Below are positions 1 to 5,914 of a DNA stretch of 5,914 nucleotides, piece after piece; the stretch's first letter is position 1, and each line of letters begins with the position of its first letter. Origin of the DNA: Pseudomonadota bacterium. GTDB taxonomy: Bacteria; Pseudomonadota; Alphaproteobacteria; Rhizobiales; Hyphomicrobiaceae. The position numbers and the translations under genes were made by a program. The notes under the pieces are model-generated. The model had not been told where the DNA came from. It ran no database searches and worked only from the letters and a program-made list of their open reading frames with translations. Where the stretch lies: assembly GCA_021816505.1 (NCBI GenBank), contig JAKAXS010000191.1, forward strand, positions 1 to 5,914, in the 5' to 3' direction.

Positions 1-849
1 GTTCTCCTGGCCCACGAGGTAGCCGACGGCACCGTCGTTCTCGCCGAACTTCATCACGCACGTGGGGCTGGCGTGGATGCCGAGCTTATGTTCGAGACCG
101 GCGCAGACGACATCGTTGCGCGTGCCGGGCGTGCCGTCCGCGTTCAACAGCTTCTTCGGGACGAGAAACAGCGAGATGCCTTTGGTGCCGGCCGGTGCGT
201 CGGGCAGGCGCGCCAGCACCATGTGAATGATGTTGTCGGCCAGTTCATGCTCGCCGTAGGTGATGAAGATCTTGGTGCCGAACAGGCGGTAGGTGCCGTC
301 GCCCTGCGGAACAGCGCGGGTCTTGATGGCGGCGAGATCCGAGCCAGCCTGCGGCTCCGTCAGGTTCATGGTGCCGGTCCACTCGCCCGAGATCATCTTC
401 GGGAGATAGGTGGCCTTCAGCTGTTCGGAGCCGTCGGCATGCAAGGCGTCGATGGCGCCCTGCGTCAGAAGCGGGCACAGGCCGAAGGACAGGTTCGACG
501 CGTTCCACACCTCGCACGCCGCCATGGATACGACGCTGGGCAATCCCTGGCCGCCGAACTCCTCAGGACACGGCAGCGAACTCCAACCGCCGTCGGAGAA
601 CTGGCGATAGGCTTCTTTCCAACCCGGCGGCGTCTCGACGCGGCCGTCGACGAGGCGGGAGGCCGTCTTGTCGCCGACGCGATTGAGCGGATCGAGCACT
701 TCCGCGCCGAACTTGCCCGCCTCTTCCACGATTGCCCGCACCGTGTCTTCGTCGAGCCCTTCATACACACCTGAGGCAATCAGGGCGTCGAGACCGACAG
801 TGGTCTTGAGCGCCAACACGATGTCGTCTACTGGAGCGGCGTAAGCCAT
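1..849 (-). CDS. Acyl-CoA dehydrogenase, DmdC-like subfamily (N-terminal 283 codons; 3' end beyond left edge)
   Basis: This is an FAD-dependent acyl-CoA dehydrogenase, expected to introduce the 2,3-double bond into an acyl-CoA thioester in the cytoplasm. The reading frame is open from ATG at 847-849 to the left edge with no stop. The protein starts MAYAAPVDDIVLAL. Residues about 1-60 form the helical extension typical of the long (about 590 aa) DmdC/AcdA-like group, including the EVLDPLNRVGD segment (50-60). The family signature NLTEPQAGSDLAA lies at 162-174, followed by FGTKIFITYGEHE (190-202), GISLFLVPK (224-232) and LEHKLGIHASPTC (252-264). The catalytic Glu and the C-terminal domain would lie outside the window. 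GAGG at 857-860 precedes the ATG by 7 nt. DmdC itself oxidises methylmercaptopropionyl-CoA, but many homologues act on other short or medium acyl-CoAs, and no other dmd gene is visible. The family call is secure; the substrate is unknown. Confidence 0.93.
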   Translation of the reverse strand, partial: MAYAAPVDDIVLALKTTVGLDALIASGVYEGLDEDTVRAIVEEAGKFGAEVLDPLNRVGDKTASRLVDGRVETPPGWKEAYRQFSDGGWSSLPCPEEFGGQGLPSVVSMAACEVWNASNLSFGLCPLLTQGAIDALHADGSEQLKATYLPKMISGEWTGTMNLTEPQAGSDLAAIKTRAVPQGDGTYRLFGTKIFITYGEHELADNIIHMVLARLPDAPAGTKGISLFLVPKKLLNADGTPGTRNDVVCAGLEHKLGIHASPTCVMKFGENDGAVGYLVGQEN

Positions 850-957
850 GGCATTTCCTCGTTAGTCGCGTGTTGGAGGATCGTTTGCTTTGGATACCCA
901 GAGAACATTAGGCGGACGGTCCATCGCCCGCAAAGCCGAAAGAGGATTGCTCCCCGG
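850..957. promoter_or_regulatory. Divergent intergenic region between the acyl-CoA dehydrogenase and the Sua5 gene
   Basis: This 108-bp gap must carry the start signals for both divergent genes. No strong consensus promoter is evident. For the minus-strand gene the best candidate is a TTGCGG -35-like element (928-933) and a TAATGT -10-like element (905-910), separated by 17 bp. For the plus strand only a poor candidate is seen: TTGGAG at 873-878, 16 bp, then TACCCA at 895-900. A short 4+1+4 palindrome, GGAC-G-GTCC, sits at 914-922 inside the minus-strand spacer. The region's promoter role follows from gene orientation; the individual boxes are weak guesses. Confidence 0.45.
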
Positions 958-1932
958 ATGTCGGTGGTTGCGGCGACACCAGAAGCCATTAGCGAGGCTG
1001 CCCTGCTGTTGCAGGCGGGCGAACTCGTCGCGTTTCCGACCGAGACCGTCTACGGCCTGGGCGCGGACGCCACCAACGGAAAGGCCGTTGCGGCGATCTT
1101 CGACGCCAAGGGGCGGCCGCATTTCAATCCGCTGATCGTGCACGTGGCGGACATCACGGTCGCGCACCGCCTCGCCTACCTGCCCGATGCGGCGCAGCGG
1201 ATCTGCGAGGCCTTCTGGCCGGGTCCCTTGACGGTGGTCTTGAAGCGCAGGCCGGACAGCGGGCTGTCGGAGCTGGTATCTGCTGGCCTCGATACGGTGG
1301 CGCTGCGCATGCCGGATCATCCGATCGCGCGCAGTCTGCTGGTTGCGGCCGGGCGCCCGCTCGCGGCGCCGTCCGCCAACCGCTCGGGCCACGTCAGTCC
1401 GACGCGGGCACAGCATGTGGCGGACGATCTGGGCGACAAGGTCGCCATGGTGCTCGACGGCGGTCCGACCGCGCACGGCATCGAAAGCACGATCATCAAC
1501 GCCGCCAGCGAGCGGCATGTGATGCTGCGATCCGGCTCGATTCCAGGGCGAACGATCGAGACGACGCTGGGGATCAAGCTGGTGCGGCCGGTGCAGGCCG
1601 ATCGGCCCCAGGTCACGGCGCCGGGTCAGCTCGCCAGCCACTATGCGCCGCGCGCGCGCGTTCGGCTGAACGTCACGCATGACTTCGCGCCGGGCGAAGC
1701 GGTGTTGGCGTTCGGTCCGTTCGAGGCGCTGCGGCATCGCACGGTGACAGGCATGTTCATCAACTTGAGCGAGCGGGCGGACCTGATCGAGGCGGCTGCG
1801 AACCTGTTTGCCGCGCTGCGCAAGCTGGATGCGAGCGGCGCCAGCTCGATCGCCGTCACGCCCATTCCCGAGCAGGGTTTGGGGGAAGCCATCAACGACC
1901 GTCTGCACCGGGCCGCCGCGCCGCGCGCGTGA
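958..1932 (+). CDS. tsaC: Threonylcarbamoyl-AMP synthase, Sua5 type (tRNA t6A biosynthesis)
   Basis: The enzyme makes L-threonylcarbamoyl-AMP from threonine, bicarbonate and ATP. TsaD and its partners then transfer the threonylcarbamoyl group to A37 of ANN-decoding tRNAs. The 324-residue protein has the full two-domain Sua5 layout. The N-terminal YrdC/TsaC domain (about 10-200) shows FPTETVYGLGADA (26-38), the KGR basic motif (51-53), FWPGPLT (86-92), APSANRSG (137-144), DGG (167-169) and ESTI (176-179). The linker APGQLASHYAP (221-231) leads into the C-terminal Sua5 domain (about 232-324), which ends with the family-typical PEQGLGEAINDRL (304-316). The ATG start is supported by AGAGGA at 941-946, 11 nt upstream, and by the YrdC domain beginning normally. 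It is the only plus-strand gene here and ends 17 bp from a convergent neighbour, so it is probably monocistronic. All expected motifs are intact. Confidence 0.96.
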   Translation: MSVVAATPEAISEAALLLQAGELVAFPTETVYGLGADATNGKAVAAIFDAKGRPHFNPLIVHVADITVAHRLAYLPDAAQRICEAFWPGPLTVVLKRRPDSGLSELVSAGLDTVALRMPDHPIARSLLVAAGRPLAAPSANRSGHVSPTRAQHVADDLGDKVAMVLDGGPTAHGIESTIINAASERHVMLRSGSIPGRTIETTLGIKLVRPVQADRPQVTAPGQLASHYAPRARVRLNVTHDFAPGEAVLAFGPFEALRHRTVTGMFINLSERADLIEAAANLFAALRKLDASGASSIAVTPIPEQGLGEAINDRLHRAAAPRA

Positions 1933-1949
1933 CAGGGCGCCGGGCTGCG

Positions 1950-3266
1950 TCATCGATAGAGGTCCGCGCGCGTGTTCGGTACGGCCGGCGCACGCTTGAC
2001 GCTCTTGGAGGCGAGCACCTGGAACAAACGCGCCGAGCCGCGATTGAAGACGATCGAGCACCCGGCGAGGTAGGCGACGTAGATCCGGTACTTGTCTTCG
2101 CCGACGAGCTTGATGGCTTCGTCCTTGCGGGCGATCAAACGGTCGTGCCAGAGCTTCGTCGTCAGCTCGTAATGCTTGCGCCAGCCTTCGACGTCCAGCA
2201 CCTCCATGCCTGCCCGCTCCATCTCGGCAACCGTGTTGCCAACATCATCGAGCGCGCCGCCGGGGAAGATATACTTGGCGAGCGCGCGCTGTTCGGGCCG
2301 CACTTTCTCGGGCAGCCACCGGCCGGATCTCTTGGCGCGGCGTGAGATGGCGTGATTGAGAAACAGGCCGTCGTCGTTCAGCAGCGAGCGCACCTTGCGC
2401 ATGTAGCGGGCGTTGTTCTCCAGGCCGATGGCCTCGTACATGCCGACCGAGGCGATCTTGTCGAACTTGCCGGTCAGGTTGGCGTAGTCGACGAACTCGA
2501 ACGTGACCTGATCCTGCAGGCCAAGGCGGTTCACCTTTTCCTGCGCGAAAGCCAGCTGTTCCTTCGACAGCGTGATGCCGTGCGCCTTGACGCCGTGGTG
2601 CTTGGCGGCATGACAGACGAGTGCGCCCCAGCCGGAGCCGATGTCGAGGAAACGTTCGCCGGGTTTCAGGCGCAGCTTGCGGCAGACCATCTCCAGCTTG
2701 TCGAACTGCGCCTGCTGCAGCGAGTTGTTCCAATCGGTGAAATAGGCGCACGTGTAGACCATCTCCGGATCCAGGAAGAGCGCATAGAACGCGTTCGACA
2801 GGTCGTAGTGAAAGGAGATGTAGGCGGTGTTGTCGCGACGCTCTTCGACGCGGCCGATGATGTCGCCGCCGAAGCCCTGCTCGTCGCGTGCCTCTTCGGG
2901 CTTGGCGAAGAAGAAGGGGCGCAGCTTGTAGGCCAGCCGCAGGCCGTCCTTGAGCTTGACCTTGGTGGAACGGCGGCCCTCGCGGTTCAGGTCGGTGCCG
3001 AAATCGATCAGGCTGCCGCCCGAGAAGTCGATCCGCTTGTCGATGTAGTGCCGGATGATCGTGTCCAGCTTGGGCGAGCGCAGGATTGAGCCGATCACGC
3101 CGGCATTGGCGATCGAGATCTCGAACGGGCTGGTGACGTTCTGGCCGAGCGGAACTTTCGTGCCGTCCCACAGGCGGATGGATGCGTTGAGGTCCATCGT
3201 TCGGGCGACGTCGCGCGCCAGCGCCGTCGCTGCCTCTAGCCGCCGTTGATCGTCCGCTGCCGACAT
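1950..3266 (-). CDS. cfa: Cyclopropane-fatty-acyl-phospholipid synthase family SAM-dependent methyltransferase
   Basis: Members of this family use S-adenosylmethionine to add a methylene bridge (or, in relatives, a methyl group) across double bonds of membrane phospholipid acyl chains. The 438-residue protein has an N-terminal lipid-binding region (about 1-150) and a Rossmann methyltransferase domain. Visible motifs are FHYDLSNAFYALFLDPEMVY (152-171), TCAYF (172-176), SAM motif I FLDIGSGWG (206-214), GITLSKEQ (229-236), SVGMYEAIG (273-281), LNHAIS (303-308) and YIFPGG (332-337). By alignment with E. coli Cfa, the bicarbonate-site residues Cys139, Glu239, His266, Ile268 and Tyr317 correspond to Cys173, Glu278, His305, Ile307 and Tyr366, so catalysis looks intact. 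The His following Glu239 is Ala279 here. The protein is longer than E. coli Cfa (382 aa) and has a basic tail of about 20 residues. I chose the ATG at 3264-3266 because GGGGA lies 4 nt upstream; an in-frame TTG at 3321-3323 would add 19 unlikely residues. Product chemistry (cyclopropane versus methylated or furan fatty acid precursor) cannot be settled from sequence. Confidence 0.92.
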   Translation of the reverse strand: MSAADDQRRLEAATALARDVARTMDLNASIRLWDGTKVPLGQNVTSPFEISIANAGVIGSILRSPKLDTIIRHYIDKRIDFSGGSLIDFGTDLNREGRRSTKVKLKDGLRLAYKLRPFFFAKPEEARDEQGFGGDIIGRVEERRDNTAYISFHYDLSNAFYALFLDPEMVYTCAYFTDWNNSLQQAQFDKLEMVCRKLRLKPGERFLDIGSGWGALVCHAAKHHGVKAHGITLSKEQLAFAQEKVNRLGLQDQVTFEFVDYANLTGKFDKIASVGMYEAIGLENNARYMRKVRSLLNDDGLFLNHAISRRAKRSGRWLPEKVRPEQRALAKYIFPGGALDDVGNTVAEMERAGMEVLDVEGWRKHYELTTKLWHDRLIARKDEAIKLVGEDKYRIYVAYLAGCSIVFNRGSARLFQVLASKSVKRAPAVPNTRADLYR

Positions 3267-3366
3267 TGTTCCCCGCTGAAGAGACTGCCGGGCACTTGCA
3301 GCACAAGGTGACGCAAAGGGCAAGCCGGAGCGTGCCCTTCGTGTTCATCGCCGCTTTTCGACGGCG
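3267..3366 (-). other. betA-cfa intergenic spacer with two small inverted repeats
   Basis: This 100-bp spacer holds two inverted repeats, read on the minus strand. The first starts directly after the betA stop: a 5-bp stem CGCCG/CGGCG (3362-3366 with 3349-3353) around an 8-nt loop. The second is a 7-bp stem AAGGGCA/TGCCCTT (3333-3339 with 3316-3322) around a 10-nt loop. Neither is followed by a T tract, so neither is a convincing Rho-independent terminator. They could be weak attenuating or mRNA-stabilising structures, or chance. The spacer also has room for a separate cfa promoter, but I see no clear -35/-10 pair. Confidence 0.35.
3270..3274 (-). promoter_or_regulatory. Ribosome binding site deciding the cfa start
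   Basis: On the minus strand GGGGA is followed by ACA and then the ATG at 3264-3266. The upstream in-frame TTG (3321-3323) lies within a hairpin arm and has no comparable purine-rich site in front of it, so this site favours the 438-residue form. Confidence 0.55.
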
Positions 3367-5022
3367 TCAGCGCTGCGCTGTCGCGTACTGCGGATGCTCC
3401 CACACGGGCACTTCACGCGGCGCCAGCGGCGGCCTGCCGCGAATGGTGTCGGCGAGCTTCTCGGCCATCATGATCACGGGAACGTTCAGGTTGCCGCTGA
3501 TGACGTCCGGCATGATCGATGCGTCGACCACGCGCAGACCGTCGATGCCGTGGACGCGTGCCTGCCCGTCGACGACGGACATGTCGTCCATCCCCATCTT
3601 GCAGGTGCAGGATGGGTGATAGGCGCTTTCGGCGTGCTCGCGAATGAAGGCATCGATGTCGGCATCGCTCTGGGCCTTGGGACCGGGCGCCAGCTCCTCG
3701 CCGCGAAACGCGTCGAAGGCCTTTTGCATCAGGATCTCGCGCGTCAGCCGGATACCGGCGCGCATCTCCTTGCGGTCCTGTTCGGTCTGCATGTAGTTGA
3801 ACAGGATGCTGGGATGCACCATGGGATCGGCCGACTTCAAACGCACATGGCCGCGGCTGGTGGGCCGCATTGGGCCGATGTGGGCCTGGTAGCCGTGACC
3901 CTTCGCGGCGGACTTTCCGTCGTACGTCACGGCCATCGGCAGGAAGTGATATTGCAAGTCGGGATGGCGAACGCCCGGTTCGCTGCGAATGAAACCGCCC
4001 GACTCGAAGTGGTTCGTCGCGCCGAGGCCCTTACTGAGGAAGATCCACTCCATCCCGATGCGCAGCTTCACGAGCGGGTTCATCGCGCTGTAGAGCGTGA
4101 TCGGCTGCTTGCAGGAGAACTGGACGTAGGCCTCGATATGGTCCTGAAGGTTTTCGCCGACGCCGGGCAGGTCTTTTACCACCGGGATGCCGAGCGCCTT
4201 CAGCCTGTCGGCATTGCCGATGCCGGACAGCATAAGCGTCTGCGGTGAGTTGATGGCCCCGCCGCTGAGGATGACCTCGCGGTCCGCGCGCGCCTGGGTC
4301 AGGCGGCCGCCCTGCGCGTATTCCACGCCGACGGCGCGATTGCCTTCGAACAGAATACGCGTCACGAGGCAGCGCGGCAGCACGGTGAGGTTGCCGCGCT
4401 TCTGCGCGGGGCGGAGGTAGGCACGCGCCGCACTCCAGCGACGGCCCTTGTAGGTCGTCATGTCCATGCGTCCGAGCCCTTCCTGCTGCTCGCCGTTCAT
4501 GTCCAACGTTTCGGGATAACCGGCCTGCTTGCCGGCTTCGATGAAGGCGCGATACAGCGGATTCGTCATCGCGCCGCTGGAGACGAACAGCGGCCCGCTG
4601 TCTCCGCGATAGGCATCGCCGCCCTCAAGGCGGGTTTCCGACTTCCGGAAGTAAGGCAGGCAATGGAAGTAGGACCAGTCCTGCAGGCCTTGCTTATGGG
4701 ACCAGGCGTCGTAATCGTAGGCGTGGCCGCGGATGTAGACCATGCCGTTGATCGACGACGAGCCGCCGATGACGCGGCCGCGCGGACAATACATGCGCCT
4801 GTTGTTGAGGTAGGGCTCGGGCTCGGACTCGTAGTACCAATTGTACTTGTCGTTCGCCAAGGGAATGGCAAACGCCGACGGCATGTGAATGAAGATGCTG
4901 TAGTCCTGCCGGCCTGCTTCCAGGACAAGCACGCGGGTGTCGGGATCTTCGGTCAATCGGTTGGCCAGAACGCAGCCGGCAGAGCCGGCGCCGACGATGA
5001 TGTAGTCGAACTCTTGCGCCAT
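3367..5022 (-). CDS. betA: Choline dehydrogenase (GMC oxidoreductase)
   Basis: The enzyme is an FAD-dependent oxidoreductase that converts choline to betaine aldehyde and passes electrons to the respiratory chain at the inner face of the cytoplasmic membrane. It can also oxidise the aldehyde in some bacteria. The 551-residue length is normal for BetA. The dinucleotide-binding motif GAGSAG is at 11-16, with the acidic strand end VLVLEAG at 31-37. The first GMC signature region, GRVIGGSSSINGMVYIRG, is at 82-99. A region close to the second signature, GGAINSPQTLMLSGIG, is at 254-269. The active site shows His469 in SAYHPSCTCKMG and the Asn-containing SGNLN (509-513). Segments such as YNWYYESEPEP (60-70) and NGEQQEG (176-182) are characteristic of BetA rather than other GMC enzymes. 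AAGGAGG lies 5 nt before the ATG. It sits 33 bp after betB on the same strand, the usual bet operon order. A related GMC alcohol dehydrogenase cannot be fully excluded, but the pairing with betB makes choline the likely substrate. Confidence 0.93.
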   Translation of the reverse strand: MAQEFDYIIVGAGSAGCVLANRLTEDPDTRVLVLEAGRQDYSIFIHMPSAFAIPLANDKYNWYYESEPEPYLNNRRMYCPRGRVIGGSSSINGMVYIRGHAYDYDAWSHKQGLQDWSYFHCLPYFRKSETRLEGGDAYRGDSGPLFVSSGAMTNPLYRAFIEAGKQAGYPETLDMNGEQQEGLGRMDMTTYKGRRWSAARAYLRPAQKRGNLTVLPRCLVTRILFEGNRAVGVEYAQGGRLTQARADREVILSGGAINSPQTLMLSGIGNADRLKALGIPVVKDLPGVGENLQDHIEAYVQFSCKQPITLYSAMNPLVKLRIGMEWIFLSKGLGATNHFESGGFIRSEPGVRHPDLQYHFLPMAVTYDGKSAAKGHGYQAHIGPMRPTSRGHVRLKSADPMVHPSILFNYMQTEQDRKEMRAGIRLTREILMQKAFDAFRGEELAPGPKAQSDADIDAFIREHAESAYHPSCTCKMGMDDMSVVDGQARVHGIDGLRVVDASIMPDVISGNLNVPVIMMAEKLADTIRGRPPLAPREVPVWEHPQYATAQR

Positions 5023-5027
5023 CGGCG

Positions 5028-5034
5028 CCTCCTT
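5028..5034 (-). promoter_or_regulatory. Consensus Shine-Dalgarno of betA
   Basis: AAGGAGG, 5 nt before the betA ATG, is a full anti-SD match and the strongest ribosome binding site in the window. It occupies part of the 33-bp betB-betA gap, which has no terminator-like structure. This supports co-transcription with efficient independent initiation on betA. Confidence 0.7.
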
Positions 5035-5055
5035 GCGGGACTTACGCGACGATCC

Positions 5056-5914
5056 TCATTCGTATGGGCAAGGCACATCGCCGAGCTCTACGTAGATGCT
5101 TTTCAACTGCGTGTAGTGTTCGATTGCGGCCTCGCCGTTCTCGTGGCCGATCCCGGATTCCTTGGCGCCGCCGAACGGCATTTCCATCGGCGTCGGGCCG
5201 TAGGTGTTGACCCAGCACACGCCGGCTTCCAGCGCCGCCGACACGCGGTGCGCGCGCGATAGGTCGCGTGTGAACACGCTGGCGGCGAGCCCGAAGCGGG
5301 TCGCGTTGGCACGGCGGATCGCCTCGTCTTCGTCCTTGAAGGTGAGGACGGACATGACGGGACCGAAGATCTCCTCGCGCACGATCGTCATGTCGTCGTT
5401 GCACTGGGTGAAGATCGCCGGCGTGACGAAGTTGCCCTTGTCGAGCGGCGCCTCCATCACGCGCTCGCCGCCGAAGCGAAGCGTCGCGCCCTCGTTGCGG
5501 CCCTTCGCGACGTAACCCAGCACCTTGTCCATGTGCGGCCGCGAAATCAGCGCGCCGACTTGCGTCTCCGGCGCCGTGGGATCGCCGATCCGCAGCTTGG
5601 CGGTGCGTGACACGAGTTGCTCGACAAAGGCGTCGTGAATGTCCTCGTGAACGAACACGCGCGTGCAGTTCGTGCAGATTTCGCCTTGCGTGTAGAAGTT
5701 GGCCAGCATCGCGCCGGAGACGGCCTGCTTCAGGTCGGCGTCCGGGAAGACGAGCATCGCCGACTTGCCGCCCAGTTCCATCGTCGTGCGTTTCAACGTC
5801 GCTGCCGCTGCGGCCAGCACCTTCTTGCCGGTGGGAATGGAGCCGGTCAGCGAGACCTTGGCGATACGCGGATCGTTCGTCAGCAGCGCGCCGGTGCGGA
5901 CATCGCCCTGCAGC
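5056..5914 (-). CDS. betB: Betaine aldehyde dehydrogenase (C-terminal 286 codons; 5' end beyond right edge)
   Basis: The enzyme is an NAD(P)+-dependent aldehyde dehydrogenase that oxidises betaine aldehyde to glycine betaine in the cytoplasm, the second step after BetA. The frame is open to the right edge. The first full codon is at 5911-5913, giving 285 residues plus stop, so about 200 N-terminal residues of a roughly 490-residue protein are missing. Within the fragment, VSLTGSIPTGKK (20-31) is the NAD-binding loop. MELGGKS (45-51) carries the general base Glu46. GEICTNCTR (77-85) carries the catalytic Cys80, 34 residues later as usual. EEIFGPVMSVLTF and the cofactor and oligomerisation region follow, then the BetB-typical EAGVCWVNTYGPTPMEMPFGG, seen in two consecutive stretches, and SGIGHENG near the C terminus. 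A GTG at 5818-5820 lies inside the conserved domain and is an internal Val, not a start. An extra Cys three residues after the catalytic one (Cys83) replaces a Gly common in BetB. Confidence 0.94.
   Translation of the reverse strand, partial: LQGDVRTGALLTNDPRIAKVSLTGSIPTGKKVLAAAAATLKRTTMELGGKSAMLVFPDADLKQAVSGAMLANFYTQGEICTNCTRVFVHEDIHDAFVEQLVSRTAKLRIGDPTAPETQVGALISRPHMDKVLGYVAKGRNEGATLRFGGERVMEAPLDKGNFVTPAIFTQCNDDMTIVREEIFGPVMSVLTFKDEDEAIRRANATRFGLAASVFTRDLSRAHRVSAALEAGVCWVNTYGPTPMEMPFGGAKESGIGHENGEAAIEHYTQLKSIYVELGDVPCPYE

Noticed and set aside
73..774. A 233-codon plus-strand frame opposite the acyl-CoA dehydrogenase
   Set aside because: It is antisense to a frame containing the acyl-CoA dehydrogenase signature and shows no domain of its own. 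The similar plus-strand frames at 2352-3089 and 3394-4248 are rejected for the same reason.
1921..1974. Direct repeat CCGCGCGCGTG at 1921-1931 and 1964-1974 flanking the convergent gene ends
   Set aside because: It is low-complexity alternating GC within two coding ends at high GC. No transposase, target duplication context or further copies support an attachment site or mobile element. It could pair as a GC stem with a loop of about 35 nt, but there is no T tract to suggest a terminator.
862..2061. A 399-codon minus-strand open frame antisense to the Sua5 gene and running into the end of cfa
   Set aside because: Its translation is Arg/Gln/His-rich and has no recognisable domain. It lies opposite an intact, motif-complete gene and overlaps the end of cfa in another frame. 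Stop-poor antisense frames are expected in GC-rich coding DNA.
2245..3348. A 367-codon minus-strand frame overlapping cfa, starting with an ATG and a hydrophobic, signal-like stretch
   Set aside because: After about 20 residues it becomes a low-complexity Arg/Pro-rich shadow of the cfa frame. The cfa frame carries all the methyltransferase motifs and the good ribosome binding site.
5056..5820. A shorter betB reading starting at the GTG at 5820
   Set aside because: The same frame continues upstream to the edge with the NAD-binding loop LTGSIPTGKK. The GTG is an internal Val codon and the gene is truncated by the window rather than short.

Overview
The window is compact, GC-rich bacterial chromosome, almost entirely coding. 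The domain architectures and motif spellings (betB-betA arrangement, Sua5-type threonylcarbamoyl-AMP synthase, long cyclopropane synthase with a basic C-terminal tail, DmdC-type acyl-CoA dehydrogenase) suggest an alphaproteobacterium. That placement is inference from protein style, not from a marker gene. I see no RNA genes, insertion sequences, CRISPR arrays or prophage genes.

Layout from left to right. Positions 1-849 (minus strand) hold the first 283 codons of an acyl-CoA dehydrogenase of the DmdC-like subfamily, cut by the left edge. A 108-bp divergent intergenic region follows. Positions 958-1932 (plus strand) hold a complete Sua5-type threonylcarbamoyl-AMP synthase for the tRNA t6A modification. 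It ends 17 bp from the end of the convergent gene at 1950-3266 (minus), a complete cyclopropane-fatty-acyl-phospholipid synthase family methyltransferase. A 100-bp spacer with two small inverted repeats separates it from betA (3367-5022, minus; choline dehydrogenase). betA lies 33 bp downstream of betB (5056-5914, minus; betaine aldehyde dehydrogenase), which is cut by the right edge and retains its catalytic half.

Functionally, BetA and BetB form the two-step oxidation of choline to glycine betaine via betaine aldehyde, which supplies an osmoprotectant or a carbon and nitrogen source. The transcription order betB-betA matches known bet operons, so a regulator or transporter may lie beyond the right edge. 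The same-strand cyclopropane synthase downstream would modify membrane lipid acyl chains. Its position raises the possibility of a membrane and osmotic stress cluster, but the 100-bp gap leaves co-transcription open. The Sua5 gene is housekeeping. The acyl-CoA dehydrogenase is probably catabolic, with unknown substrate.

I found no convincing undescribed system. The points most worth a second look are the bet-cfa adjacency, a His-to-Ala change beside the active-site Glu of the cyclopropane synthase, and the pairing of a DmdC-like dehydrogenase with osmolyte genes.
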